From a bacterium (lineage in GTDB: Bacteria > Planctomycetota > Planctomycetia > Isosphaerales > Isosphaeraceae): 64,000 bases of DNA. Positions 9,143-18,622 of this stretch are shown here, piece after piece. Below the pieces are notes generated by a model. It was not told the origin of the DNA. It made no database searches and was given only the letters and a program-made list of their open reading frames with translations. The first letter of the stretch is position 1; every line of letters starts with the position of its first letter. The stretch is taken from contig WGMM01000006.1 in the NCBI GenBank assembly GCA_016125085.1, positions 62,001 through 126,000 of the forward strand, written 5' to 3'. The translations under genes were made by a program, and so were the position numbers.

Positions 9143-12100
9143 TCAGGGCGAGGCTTTACGGGTCTGGTAGGTGTCCAGATATTCCTGATAAGCCTTGTCC
9201 CTGGGGCGTTCCCTGTCGGATCCGAAGGGATAATCGGGCATGCCTCGATAAGGCAGGGGGCCGACCGAATCGCTCACGGCCGTGTAGGGGTCTGCGTCCT
9301 TGCAATATCCGTAAGTGCGCAGGACATACGTCCGTTCGAAGCCTGGCTTGAGCGGCGGCAGCGACTTCGCGTCGAATTCGAGGCGGATTTCGTCGCCGGG
9401 GCCGACGACGCAGAAGCGGTCGTCGTCGCCGGTCAGCAGGGTCTGAACGTTGCCATAACGCGTCAGGTTGCCTGAAAGCTGTGCCAGGGGGGCCGGATCG
9501 ACATAGTCGTAGTCGTAAATCAGGGGCAGTTTGCCGTCTGGCGAGACTTCACGCGTGTAGCCCCGCCACTGAAGCTGCGCGTGAGCCACCGGCACGCTCG
9601 TTACGGCTAGTTCCGGCTGAGGCTCCAGAACGGCAAGGAAGGCTTCGTCGTAGTAGCATTCCATATTCGTGCGGATGCGCAGCTTCACGGGCCGCTCCAG
9701 CGGCAGCCGGCCGGTAAGTTCGAGAGTCGTCAGGCGAGGCAGTCCGGCAGGGTAGCCAGGGTCGGCCTCAAGCGTCTTCCAGGAGCCGTCAGCCTCTTCG
9801 ATTTCCAGAACTGGCGGCTTAAGTGCGACCCCGCTGGTGGCCGCTGCGAAATTGGTCTGCGAATAGGGGTATTCGACCCATCCAGCCAGGCCGAGGATGA
9901 TCTTCTCGTCCCGTTTCAGTCCCTTCAGCCGGTCGCCGAAATCGAGAATGACAGCATGTTCCTCGGCATAGCCGACCCAGCCGATCCTGCGCAGGAAGGC
10001 GTCGCTGGTGCGGCGGTCGAACTTTTTGAGCGTATCGGTCAGGTCGTTGCCTTTCAGATCCTGTGCGGCGAGCGGATCGATCCGCCGCTTCCACGCACGC
10101 AGAGCACCTGTGGGCCGGTTGCCGCCGGGGCTGAAGCGTTCGTCGAGCCCGACGGAAACATCGGCCGGATGATCGACGACATCGAGCATGAGATGGTCGA
10201 TATAGGCCACTTCGTCCATCGGTTCGGTGATCGACATGCGGAAGACGCCGTTCTCCGCCTTGAGCTGGCCGGAATCGATCAGCAGGGCTTCGTCGCGGTC
10301 CGGTTGCGAGTAAACCTCCGGAGCCACGAGATACCCCAGGCCCCCGCCGCCGAGAAAGTCGCCAAGGCACACGAATCGCTCACCGTTCCAGGTGAACAGG
10401 ACGGGGCAACTGCCCGTCTTGCGGTTGTTTTCGGCCATCGCCAGCAGCTGGTTCGCCGGTACGTTCAGCTCGGACTGCATCACGCCGTCCGGCCAGCGCA
10501 TTCGCAGAAGCGGCACGGTTTGAGCCCCGGCCGTACCGAGGACGACCGGCGTCTGGCTCTGACCCAGTTCGGCCGAGGGCGTCGTGTGCTCGTAGGGAAC
10601 GAAAAGCCCCTGACCCTCCAGCGCGATTTTCGCCCCCAGCCCGTGCGGATTGGTACGCATGTGGTCGAAGCTGCGTTTCCACCTGCCGCCGAGATTCAGC
10701 GCGATGAAAGGGCGGTCGGACGTTTCGTTTACGGCGACGAACGGCCCGGTTTCTGTCCAGAGAACCAGATCCGGCAAAGGGCTGCCCATGACATCGGTGA
10801 TCGACATGCCCACGCTGCTCGTGGCGTTACCCGTGCCGACAACTGCCGGGAATTCCTGTGTCACGAACTTGTCGCCCGCAATGCGAGACCACATCGGCAG
10901 AGGAATCGACTGATCGCGCGGGAGGCCGATCAGTTCCATGCGGCCATCCAGATCCAGGTCTGCCGTGATCACTTGCGTGTAAATCCGCGGATCGATGGGC
11001 ATCGAGCCGAATTCCAGAACCGGCCCTTCGCCGACCCGGACCTTGATCCGATTGACGAGCACGGCGACTTTGCCGGAAAGGCCGTGGAGTACGAGGTCGC
11101 TCCGGCCGTCCTGGTTCACATCGGTCGTGAGTACGCCCGTAATCCTTGGATCGATCAGGGCGGCCGTTACGCCGAGATTCATGGGCGTGAATTTGCCCTG
11201 GCGATCGTTGAAGAGGATCTTCGGCAGCACGTTGTCGTGAACCAGGATCACGTCCAGGTCGCGGTCGTCGTCGAAATCGCCGGCGGCGATACCGGTATGA
11301 GGGGCATCGTCGCCACCCATCGTTTCGCTTTTCGGCCATGGAGCGAACGCCAGCGAAAGACCGCTTTTCGCAGGCAAATCAGCCGGCGCGACGGCCAGTG
11401 GCGCCCAGTTGTCGGCCGGGCGTCCAGGCACCGGCGGCGGCACGCCGTCATTGCGGAAGATCAGGTTCGTCTGGCCGACAGGCTCCGTGGTGCGAAAGAG
11501 CCTGTCATTGTTGGCATGGCTGTACTGGATGACGTAGAGATCGAGGTCGCCGTCCTGATCGAGATCCAGCCAGCGGGCCGTGAGACCGAGAGCCGGAATC
11601 CCGGGTACTCCGATCAGGTAGGATACGTCGTCGAACCAGTCCCCCAGGCTGCGCAGGAGCCGATGCTCACGCAAACCGGTCAGAAACAGGTCGACTCGGC
11701 GGTCGGCGTCGAAATCGGCCACGGCGACGCCCGTCGAAGGATGATCCGCCGGCACGCCCCAGGCGGACGAACGGTCCTCGAACCGGCCTTCGCCAAGGTT
11801 GATCAGCAGGCAGTCACGCAACCCGGCCGGCGTAACGACAGCGGAACAGACGTAAAAGTCAAGCTTTCCGTCATTGTCGAAGTCGGCCGCGGCAACGGCC
11901 TGGCCGAACCGCCGCCGCACAGCCTGAATATTGACCGTCGCCGGGTTCGAAAGGTCATCTTCGGGCGCCCACCGGCAGCCGTTTTCGAGTTTTACGTCCA
12001 GCTTTCGCAGTTCCGCGAATTTCGGCGGGGCAGGCAATTCGGCTGCTCCTTCGCCTTCGACTTTTTGCTCACGGCGATACGGCGGATTGATGATGCGGGC

Positions 12101-13093
12101 ATATTTGCCCATTTCGCCGTAAAAGGTTTCGGCTGTTTCGCCGTATGCGGCCGCGTTCTGCTTGGAGTTCAACTTCGTCCAGCGTTCGATCGTCGCGCGC
12201 TGCTCAGCCCGCTTGCCTGCCATGGCATACGCCAGCTGCAATCGATACAGGGCAGGTACGAGATAGGGATTGCAGGAGAGCGCCCTTTCGAAAAGTTCGA
12301 TCAGTTCCGGAGCCTCTTCCGGGCCAGCTGGCTGATTCGGATCAATCTGGCTCGTCAGTGTCGAGCCGACCTTGTACCAGGCATGGCCGTCGCCCGGATC
12401 TTTCACGGCGACGATGCGGAAATCGCGGTGCGCTTCGGCGATTCGGCCGACGTATTCGAGAATGATTCCGCGGCTGAAGTGAGCATGCAGGTTGGTCGGG
12501 TCGCGTTCGATGACGCCGTCCAGCAGTTCCAGGGCTTCGTCGAAGTTCGACTTCGCCTCACCACCGCCCGTCCGTTCCTCTTTCGCGGCCTCGGCTTCCG
12601 TCCCTGTCTGGTTCAATCGTGCGATCGCCAGATTGATCTTCGCCCCGTTCCATTCCGGCTGAAGGGCGACAACTTCACGAAAAGCTTCGACGGCCTGGTC
12701 GTATTCGTAGCGCTCCATGTGGCCAAGGCCGCGAAAGTGGATATCCACCCATGGGCCATCCGCCGGGGCGGCGGCATCGACGGCGACCGAATCGGGCGGA
12801 ACGATCGTCGCGGCTTCGGTGCGTGCCCTGTTCAGGTTGGCGCTCGAAACGATCATCGGGGATTCAGGCTGGGGCTTCGCCTCTTCGGTCTTAAGAGGTT
12901 CGGCAGGCTGAAACTGGACGGGGTCGACTTTGATGTCCGGCCCCGAAAGCAGATAAAACCCGCCACCGACCGCGGCGAAAACCAGTGCGACACCGATCAC
13001 CCATGCGGCCTTGAACCACGCGGGAGCCCCGTCATCCGTCGGCCTCGGTCCGATCGGCCCCGGGGGAATCTCCTTGAAAAACGGTGAACTCAT
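9143..13093 (-). CDS. large membrane-anchored TPR / FG-GAP (VCBS) / UnbV-like protein
   Basis: A 1316-residue protein. It has one TM segment (about 29-52, AWVIGVALVFAAVGGGFYLL), then TPR-like helices (about 110-340: YDQAVEAFREVVALQPEWNG, ALELLDGVIERDPTNLHAHF). A series of Asp-rich FG-GAP/VCBS calcium-loop repeats follows (ADFDNDGKLDFYV, ADFDADRRVDLFL, LDQDGDLDLYV, GDFDDDRDLDVIL, DVNQDGRSDLVL, ADLDLDGRMELIG), pointing to an extracytoplasmic beta-propeller. After them comes an ASPIC/UnbV-like element (MRWPDGVMQSE). The last ~400 residues have no clear family. Such fusions are common in planctomycetes and their function is unknown. It lies about 115 bases downstream of the nitrilase gene on the same strand. 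Confidence 0.8.
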   Translation of the reverse strand: MSSPFFKEIPPGPIGPRPTDDGAPAWFKAAWVIGVALVFAAVGGGFYLLSGPDIKVDPVQFQPAEPLKTEEAKPQPESPMIVSSANLNRARTEAATIVPPDSVAVDAAAPADGPWVDIHFRGLGHMERYEYDQAVEAFREVVALQPEWNGAKINLAIARLNQTGTEAEAAKEERTGGGEAKSNFDEALELLDGVIERDPTNLHAHFSRGIILEYVGRIAEAHRDFRIVAVKDPGDGHAWYKVGSTLTSQIDPNQPAGPEEAPELIELFERALSCNPYLVPALYRLQLAYAMAGKRAEQRATIERWTKLNSKQNAAAYGETAETFYGEMGKYARIINPPYRREQKVEGEGAAELPAPPKFAELRKLDVKLENGCRWAPEDDLSNPATVNIQAVRRRFGQAVAAADFDNDGKLDFYVCSAVVTPAGLRDCLLINLGEGRFEDRSSAWGVPADHPSTGVAVADFDADRRVDLFLTGLREHRLLRSLGDWFDDVSYLIGVPGIPALGLTARWLDLDQDGDLDLYVIQYSHANNDRLFRTTEPVGQTNLIFRNDGVPPPVPGRPADNWAPLAVAPADLPAKSGLSLAFAPWPKSETMGGDDAPHTGIAAGDFDDDRDLDVILVHDNVLPKILFNDRQGKFTPMNLGVTAALIDPRITGVLTTDVNQDGRSDLVLHGLSGKVAVLVNRIKVRVGEGPVLEFGSMPIDPRIYTQVITADLDLDGRMELIGLPRDQSIPLPMWSRIAGDKFVTQEFPAVVGTGNATSSVGMSITDVMGSPLPDLVLWTETGPFVAVNETSDRPFIALNLGGRWKRSFDHMRTNPHGLGAKIALEGQGLFVPYEHTTPSAELGQSQTPVVLGTAGAQTVPLLRMRWPDGVMQSELNVPANQLLAMAENNRKTGSCPVLFTWNGERFVCLGDFLGGGGLGYLVAPEVYSQPDRDEALLIDSGQLKAENGVFRMSITEPMDEVAYIDHLMLDVVDHPADVSVGLDERFSPGGNRPTGALRAWKRRIDPLAAQDLKGNDLTDTLKKFDRRTSDAFLRRIGWVGYAEEHAVILDFGDRLKGLKRDEKIILGLAGWVEYPYSQTNFAAATSGVALKPPVLEIEEADGSWKTLEADPGYPAGLPRLTTLELTGRLPLERPVKLRIRTNMECYYDEAFLAVLEPQPELAVTSVPVAHAQLQWRGYTREVSPDGKLPLIYDYDYVDPAPLAQLSGNLTRYGNVQTLLTGDDDRFCVVGPGDEIRLEFDAKSLPPLKPGFERTYVLRTYGYCKDADPYTAVSDSVGPLPYRGMPDYPFGSDRERPRDKAYQEYLDTYQTRKASP

Positions 13094-13172
13094 CGTGGAA
13101 CGCTCTTCTGGTGTTGTCGGCGATCTGGCGGAGGATGCGCCGCATCGTCTCGAAAACGAGTTTCGGAAATTC

Positions 13173-13200
13173 GGGACGCGACCGGATTCGAACCGGTCCC
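13173..13200 (-). other. hairpin resembling the T-arm and 3' acceptor strand of a tRNA
   Basis: Read on the minus strand, ACCGG-TTCGAAT-CCGGT (13181-13197) is a perfect 5-bp stem with a 7-base loop matching the tRNA T-loop consensus, followed by CGCGTCCC. No matching 5' acceptor, D-arm or anticodon arm is found in the preceding 60 bases, which encode the end of the nitrilase. It is therefore not a functional tRNA; a tRNA fragment or a chance hairpin both fit. Confidence 0.35.
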
Positions 13201-13207
13201 GGGCGGT

Positions 13208-14098
13208 TCAACCAGTATAAAACGAGTCGAACCTGTGGGACAACAACCGATGTCCTCGCCGGCGTTCGCGTTCCGCGCGCTGCGCGTCCAGATCGACTGG
13301 CCCTACGACAATTTTCTCGCCCGGGCCCGGGTCGGCCTGAGACAGGATCCGGCCGTCGAAGTCGACGATCATCGAACCGCCCGGCCAACTGAACGGCGGA
13401 TAATTCGCGAGGCTCGCTGCCTGATTGCAGGCGACGACATGGGCCATGCTTTCCACCGCCCTCACTCGATTGAAGAGAGTCCACCAGTCCAGAGGCGGCG
13501 TGGCCCCCCAAGGGTCCATGTAAGCCGAAACCCGCACCAGAACCTCGGCCCCGTTGACGGCCAGGCCACGGATCACTTCGGGAAAGAGCCAGTCGTAACA
13601 CACGCCCACGCCGATTTTGCCCAGTTCGGTCTCCACCACCGGAAACAGCTCGCGCGGGTCATTGGTCAGCGAAGCCGGGCTGGTATGAATCTCCCAGGGC
13701 AGCCAGGGCTGCACCTTGCGGTATTTCATCAGCAGGCCGTCCGGACCGATCAGGCACGACGTATTGAACACGTGGCCCGGTTGCGCCGGATCGATTTCCA
13801 GAAACGTCCCGGCCACGATATGAACGCCCAGCCGCTTCGCCGTGGCCGCGTACAGGTCGGTGAATTCGTTCGGTACGGGGACGGCGAGCCGGTCGATCAA
13901 TTCGTCGACGGTCGAATAAATCGGCGCGGCATGGACGAATTCCGGGAAGACGACGAGTTTGACGTCGAAGAAAGGTTCATAGCCGACGACCGCGTTTTCG
14001 ATCATTCCGATGCATTTCGCGACACGTTCAGGATATGCGGAACGGTCGGTCGGGCAGGGGAAGTCGGTCTGACAGCAAGCAGCGTAGTAACGAGTCAT
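13208..14098 (-). CDS. carbon-nitrogen hydrolase (nitrilase superfamily)
   Basis: A 296-residue enzyme with the nitrilase-superfamily triad: Glu53 in VFPEF, Lys128 in KYRKVQPW and Cys167 in GVCYDWLFPE. Members cleave nitriles, amides or carbamoyl groups with a thioester intermediate. I place the start at MTRYYAACCQTDF (14098), where the first beta strand of the fold begins; a 38-residue in-frame extension to 14212 has no family similarity. It has no metabolic neighbour that fixes the substrate. The downstream gene on the same strand is the giant TPR/FG-GAP gene. Confidence 0.8.
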   Translation of the reverse strand: MTRYYAACCQTDFPCPTDRSAYPERVAKCIGMIENAVVGYEPFFDVKLVVFPEFVHAAPIYSTVDELIDRLAVPVPNEFTDLYAATAKRLGVHIVAGTFLEIDPAQPGHVFNTSCLIGPDGLLMKYRKVQPWLPWEIHTSPASLTNDPRELFPVVETELGKIGVGVCYDWLFPEVIRGLAVNGAEVLVRVSAYMDPWGATPPLDWWTLFNRVRAVESMAHVVACNQAASLANYPPFSWPGGSMIVDFDGRILSQADPGPGEKIVVGPVDLDAQRAERERRRGHRLLSHRFDSFYTG

Positions 14099-14294
14099 GT
14101 TGCCCGCTTCTCTTTTCGGATCGATGTTTCGGTCGTCGCGGCTTCCGGCCTGATCACCCGGAAGTTCCAGGGCGGCCGAATCGTTCACGGGATCGCCCTT
14201 GCGATCGCACATCCGTCTCCATCATTATCGTCAACCAGGCCGGCTCGGCCACGGCTTCTCCGGCAGCGACCATTCTTCGGTCCTTGACTGATGA

Positions 14295-14324
14295 TTGACC
14301 GGACGCGATCCAGAGCACTATCAT
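14295..14324 (+). promoter_or_regulatory. sigma-70-like promoter for purA
   Basis: TTGACC at 14295-14300 and TATCAT at 14319-14324 with an 18-base spacer lie about 80 bases before the purA start. A second TTGACT at 14284 could serve as an alternative -35. Confidence 0.5.
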
Positions 14325-14402
14325 TTGTCGTTTCGGGTTTCGCAAGGCAGTGCGCAACGAGCCCGAGATCGAACCGAGCCAGTGGGACGAGGAACCCTTA
14401 AA

Positions 14403-15704
14403 GTGTCGAATACGTGCGTCGTCGGACTGCAATGGGGTGACGAGGCCAAGGGTAAGATCGTGGACTTGCTCTGCGACGTCCACGACACCGTCGTGCGTTA
14501 CCAGGGCGGAGCCAACGCGGGCCACACCGTGATCGTCGGCGACAAGACCTACAAGCTTTCGCTGATTCCGACTGGAGCGGTACGGCCGGGGGTCGATTGC
14601 GTCATCGGCAACGGCGTGGTGATCCATCCCCCCATGCTGCTGGCCGAAATGGACCGCCTGATTTCCCAAGGCGTCGATTTTTCCGGCAGGCTCCACATCA
14701 GCGACCGGGCTCACGTGATTTTCCCGTACCACCTGGAAGAAGAACGGTGGTCCGAAGAATCGAATTCGTCCAGCGAACGACTGGGGACGACCCGGCGCGG
14801 GATCGGCCCCTGCTATAAGGACAAGGTCGGCCGCGTGCACGGCATTCGCATGGGCGAGCTGTTCCGGCCAGATCATCTCCGTGAACGGCTCGGCCGCGTG
14901 CTCGAGTTCAAGAACCGCATACTGGGTGCTACGCTCAAGCCCTTCGAACCGATGAACGCCGACGCGATCTGCGACGAATATCTCGGTTATGCCGAGCGGC
15001 TTCGCCCTTATGTCACCGACACGGCGGCCTGGATGGCCAGCGCCGTGAAGGGCGGCCGGAACATCCTGTTCGAAGGGGCCCAGGGCTCGCTTCTGGACAT
15101 CGATTACGGCACTTTCCCTTACGTGACTTCGTCGAATTCATCGGCGGCCGGCCTGGGCACCGGTTCCGGCGTGCATGCCCGGCACATCGACAACTGGGTC
15201 GGCATCGTGAAAGCCTACACGACTCGCGTCGGCGGCGGCCCTTTCCCGACGGAACTCGACAACGAGATCGGGCAGCGGATCCGCGACCGGGGCCGCGAGT
15301 ACGGCACAGTCACGGGCCGGCCACGCCGTTGCGGCTGGTTCGACGCCGTCGCCGTGCGCCATTCGGCCTGGGTCAGCGGTGCGACGGAATTGAGCGTCAT
15401 GCTCCTGGACGTGCTCTCCGGCTTCGAGACGATCCGTGTCTGCACAGGTTACCGCCGGCCCGACGGCACGCTGCTTGACTGGTTCCCGGCCTGTCTCGAG
15501 GAACTCGGGCAAGTCACACCCGTGTATCACGACTTGCCCGGCTGGTCGGAAGACGTCACCGGCGTACGAAACTGGAACGATTTCCCCGCGAACTTCCGCA
15601 ACTACGTGCGGTTTCTGGCGGAGCAGGTCGATGTTCCGGTTCGGCGCGTGAGTGTCGGCCCGGAACGCACTCAGACCGTCGCAGTGCCGGCTGGTTCATG
15701 GTAA
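14403..15704 (+). CDS. purA: adenylosuccinate synthase
   Basis: A 433-residue enzyme making adenylosuccinate from IMP, aspartate and GTP, the first committed step to AMP. The GTP-binding N-terminus GLQWGDEAKGK carries the catalytic Asp, and the GANAGHT loop, GAQGSLLDIDYGTFPYVTSS and the closing SVGPERTQT are all canonical. The start is GTG at 14403 with GAGGAA upstream; the in-frame ATG at 14295 would add 36 residues before the first beta strand and overlap the promoter. It is followed after ~100 bases by uppS. Confidence 0.95.
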   Translation: MSNTCVVGLQWGDEAKGKIVDLLCDVHDTVVRYQGGANAGHTVIVGDKTYKLSLIPTGAVRPGVDCVIGNGVVIHPPMLLAEMDRLISQGVDFSGRLHISDRAHVIFPYHLEEERWSEESNSSSERLGTTRRGIGPCYKDKVGRVHGIRMGELFRPDHLRERLGRVLEFKNRILGATLKPFEPMNADAICDEYLGYAERLRPYVTDTAAWMASAVKGGRNILFEGAQGSLLDIDYGTFPYVTSSNSSAAGLGTGSGVHARHIDNWVGIVKAYTTRVGGGPFPTELDNEIGQRIRDRGREYGTVTGRPRRCGWFDAVAVRHSAWVSGATELSVMLLDVLSGFETIRVCTGYRRPDGTLLDWFPACLEELGQVTPVYHDLPGWSEDVTGVRNWNDFPANFRNYVRFLAEQVDVPVRRVSVGPERTQTVAVPAGSW

Positions 15705-15802
15705 GCTAGATCGTTATGCGGCTTGGAGGTTTCGGTACGACCGGCCTGACCATGCCTGTGTCCGTTTTCGCTCGAATCCGATCCTGAGGCGAAATCTCAC
15801 CC

Positions 15803-16588
15803 ATGAGCAGCGCTGCGACGGCCACGAATCCATTGACCGGGGAAGGGCGACAGCGGCTTGCGGAAATCGGCCTGACCCGCGAACAGTTGCCAAGGCACGT
15901 GGCCATCATTATGGACGGCAACGGCCGTTGGGCGCAGCAACGCGGGCTGCCGAGGGTGTTCGGCCACCGGCGCGGGATCCAGAGCGTTCGCGCCGTAACC
16001 GAAGAATGCCGCCGGCTCGGCCTGGAGCAGCTCACGCTCTATTCCTTTTCTGTGGAGAACTGGAAGCGCCCGGCACGTGAGATTCGCTTCCTGATGCGTC
16101 TGCTGCGCCACTTTCTGATCGTCGAACGTGACGAGCTGGCCGCCGAAAATATCCGTCTGGCGATAATCGGCGAGCGGGAAGGGCTGCCGGCGGAAGTGCT
16201 CGCCGAGATGGACCGCACCGTCGAAATGACCCGCCACAACACCGGCATGACGCTCGCCCTGGCCGTGAATTACGGCGGGCGGACGGAAATCGCCAAGGCC
16301 GCGCGGCGAATCGCCGAACGGGTCGCCAGGGGCGAGATCGCGCCTGATGCCGTGGACGACGACCTGTTCGCCGCACACCTGGACACCGCCGGAATGCCCG
16401 ACCCGGACCTGCTGATCCGAACCGCCGGAGAGATGCGTGTCTCGAATTACCTGCTGTGGCAGATTTCGTATGCCGAGATGTGGGTGACCGATCTCAACTG
16501 GCCTGATTTCCGCGAAGACCATCTGGCGGAAGCGTTTCGTGCCTTCGCCGGGCGGAAACGGAAATTCGGCGGCCTGATCAAGCCCTGA
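15803..16588 (+). CDS. uppS: isoprenyl transferase (undecaprenyl diphosphate synthase)
   Basis: A 261-residue cis-prenyltransferase that elongates farnesyl diphosphate with IPP to the C55 lipid carrier for peptidoglycan and O-antigen. It contains the signature IIMDGNGRWA (catalytic Asp38), GHRRG, the YSFSVENWKRP stretch and the C-terminal DPDLLIRTAGEMRVSNYLLW motif. It has a somewhat long N-terminal extension (~30 residues). It is 23 bases upstream of cdsA, the pairing seen in many bacteria. Confidence 0.95.
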   Translation: MSSAATATNPLTGEGRQRLAEIGLTREQLPRHVAIIMDGNGRWAQQRGLPRVFGHRRGIQSVRAVTEECRRLGLEQLTLYSFSVENWKRPAREIRFLMRLLRHFLIVERDELAAENIRLAIIGEREGLPAEVLAEMDRTVEMTRHNTGMTLALAVNYGGRTEIAKAARRIAERVARGEIAPDAVDDDLFAAHLDTAGMPDPDLLIRTAGEMRVSNYLLWQISYAEMWVTDLNWPDFREDHLAEAFRAFAGRKRKFGGLIKP

Positions 16589-16611
16589 GCCGCAAGCGAG
16601 GTCATTCCGGA

Positions 16612-17478
16612 ATGCTTCGACACAGGTTGCCGGTCAGCATCGTCCTGATCGCCGCGTTCACGGGCATTTTGATCATCGACGGCTGGACGGCCCCTTATCA
16701 CATGCTTTGGATGGGCCTTGTGCTCGCCGCCGGGGCACTCGCGACGGCCGAAGCGATACCGCTACTTGCCGCGACCGTGGGGCGTCCTGTCGCCGTTCCA
16801 CTGTTCGCGGGCACGATTCTGTGTCTCGCTTCGAACGCGGCAGCTTCGGCCCTGAAGCTGGAAGGCGTCAGTGCGCTCGGGCCTCCGGGCTGCGCCCTGG
16901 CGATCTCGGCCTGCGTTGCCTTCGCATCGGGCGTACGTCTGTTCGATGACGCATCGCCAGTGGTGCCACGTGTGGCTGCGACGATTCTGGGGATCGTCTA
17001 TGTGGGCTCGCTCGGCTCGTTTCTGGCGCAGTTGCGGTTCCTGCACGGGCCGGATCGCGGCCTCTTCGCTCTGGCTCTGGTGGTCGGTGCGACGAAGGGC
17101 ACGGACATCGGGGCATACACCTTCGGCAAGCTGTTCGGTCGGCACCTGATGACACCGAAACTCTCGCCCAAAAAGACCTGGGAAGGCGCGGCGGGGGGTC
17201 TGGCATTCGCGGTTGCGATCGTTACCGGGCTTTGTTTTCTGGAACGGAGCGTCACCGGGCAGATGACTCTTCCGGCATGGCCGTCTCGGGTTGCGTTCGC
17301 TCTGGCTGTATCGGTCGCGGGTCAGATCGGCGATCTGACCGAATCGATGATCAAGCGCGAAGCCGGTGTGAAAGACGCTTCTTCGGTCATTCCTGGTTTC
17401 GGTGGCGTCCTGGACTTGCTTGATTCGCTGATGTTGGCGGCTCCGGCGGGTTGGGCGATCCTGACGATTCTCGGATGA
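16612..17478 (+). CDS. cdsA: phosphatidate cytidylyltransferase
   Basis: A 288-residue polytopic membrane enzyme that converts phosphatidic acid and CTP to CDP-diacylglycerol, the precursor of all phospholipid head-group branches. The C-terminal CDS signature is clear: KLSPKKTWEGAAGG, then GDLTESMIKREAGVKD and PGFGGVLDLLDSLM with the conserved Asp residues. Several TM segments precede it. It follows uppS closely, so envelope lipid carrier and phospholipid synthesis are co-transcribed. Confidence 0.93.
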   Translation: MLRHRLPVSIVLIAAFTGILIIDGWTAPYHMLWMGLVLAAGALATAEAIPLLAATVGRPVAVPLFAGTILCLASNAAASALKLEGVSALGPPGCALAISACVAFASGVRLFDDASPVVPRVAATILGIVYVGSLGSFLAQLRFLHGPDRGLFALALVVGATKGTDIGAYTFGKLFGRHLMTPKLSPKKTWEGAAGGLAFAVAIVTGLCFLERSVTGQMTLPAWPSRVAFALAVSVAGQIGDLTESMIKREAGVKDASSVIPGFGGVLDLLDSLMLAAPAGWAILTILG

Positions 17479-17507
17479 ATCGAATCGACATCCTTTGCGT
17501 TTGCGCG

Positions 17508-17536
17508 TTGAGTTTTCACCTTCCCTGCGCGATAAT
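17508..17536 (+). promoter_or_regulatory. sigma-70-like promoter for the phoH operon
   Basis: TTGAGT at 17508-17513 and GATAAT at 17531-17536 with the optimal 17-base spacer. It lies in the 120-base gap between cdsA and phoH, about 60 bases before the phoH start, and would drive phoH, the HD phosphodiesterase, ybeY and recO. Confidence 0.55.
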
Positions 17537-17598
17537 CGTACGTTACGCGAACTGCAACGATTTGCGAGTTGCGCCCGAACAATCGGTAAGGACCGGTC

Positions 17599-18567
17599 AT
17601 GCCTGATTCCCCTGTTTCCGTGACGATCGCGCTGGATAGCCACGACGAAGAGTTGGCCGTACTCGGAAGCCGAGATCAGTACTTGAGACAAGTCCGGGAT
17701 TCTCTCGGCATCAAAATTCTGGCACGTCATGGCGAGCTGAGGCTCGACGGCGACGCGGACCGGATCGAACGCGCCCAGAAAGTCTTCGAACAGCTTCGCC
17801 AGTTGTATCGCAAGAAGGTCACGATCACATCCGCGGAAGTCAGCCGCATTCTGGACGAGGCAAGCCCGGTTCAGGCGGTCGCGGCCGTCGGCACTCCGAT
17901 GTCGACGGAGCTGGAAATTCGCGAAGGGGCCAAACTGATCCGCCCCCGCACGGAAGGCCAGGCGTCGTATCTGAAGTCTCTGCGCGAGAACGAACTGGTA
18001 TTCGCCCTCGGTCCGGCGGGTACGGGCAAAACCTACCTGGCCGTCGCGATGGCCGTCGCAGCGTTGCGTTCCGGAGCGATCAAGAAGATCGTGCTGGTTC
18101 GGCCCGCGGTCGAAGCCGGCGAACACCTCGGCTTCCTTCCCGGCGATCTCGAAGCCAAGATCAATCCCTACCTTCGCCCGCTGCTCGACGCCCTTCATGA
18201 CCTGATGGACTACGAGCAGATCCGTCGCTACATGAGCAACGACCTGATCGAAATCGCCCCGCTGGCCTACATGCGCGGCCGTACGCTGAATGACGCAGTC
18301 ATCATTCTGGACGAAGGCCAGAACGCCACGATCCCCCAGATGAAGATGTTTCTGACCCGGATGGGCACCAATGCCCGGATCGTCGTCACCGGCGACCCGA
18401 CACAGAACGATCTTCCGCCAGGCACGCCCTGCGGCCTGAGCGACGCGGTGAACCGCCTGAGCGGTATCGCCAGCGTCGGGATCGTGCGGCTGACCAAGGC
18501 CGATATCGTGCGGCACCCGCTCGTCCAGGCGATCGTCAACGCCTACGAAAAGGCGGCTCCCGAATGA
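17599..18567 (+). CDS. phoH: PhoH family ATPase
   Basis: A 322-residue PhoH/YbeZ-type protein: an N-terminal KH-like region (about 30-80, RDSLGIKILARHGELRLDG) and a P-loop domain with Walker A GPAGTGKT (138-145) and Walker B VIILDEGQNA. PhoH proteins work with the endoribonuclease YbeY in RNA metabolism, and ybeY is indeed two genes downstream. AAGGA about 8 bases before the ATG supports the start. First gene of a four-gene run. Confidence 0.93.
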   Translation: MPDSPVSVTIALDSHDEELAVLGSRDQYLRQVRDSLGIKILARHGELRLDGDADRIERAQKVFEQLRQLYRKKVTITSAEVSRILDEASPVQAVAAVGTPMSTELEIREGAKLIRPRTEGQASYLKSLRENELVFALGPAGTGKTYLAVAMAVAALRSGAIKKIVLVRPAVEAGEHLGFLPGDLEAKINPYLRPLLDALHDLMDYEQIRRYMSNDLIEIAPLAYMRGRTLNDAVIILDEGQNATIPQMKMFLTRMGTNARIVVTGDPTQNDLPPGTPCGLSDAVNRLSGIASVGIVRLTKADIVRHPLVQAIVNAYEKAAPE

Positions 18568-18622
18568 CCGGCATGCCGGAATTCGGTACGGTCCAGTCAC
18601 ACAGGCAACCGCAACTTACCCG

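Noticed and set aside
9956-13087. 1043-codon open frame on the plus strand opposite the giant TPR/FG-GAP gene
   Set aside because: It is an antisense shadow caused by high GC. Its translation has no domains, while the minus strand encodes clear TPR and FG-GAP repeats.
13165-13240. complete tRNA gene on the minus strand
   Set aside because: Only the T-arm and a possible 3' acceptor strand match; there is no 5' acceptor partner, D-arm or anticodon arm.
13208-14212. longer start of the nitrilase at 14212
   Set aside because: The 38 added residues are polar without family similarity; the beta-strand start MTRYYAACCQ fits the fold.
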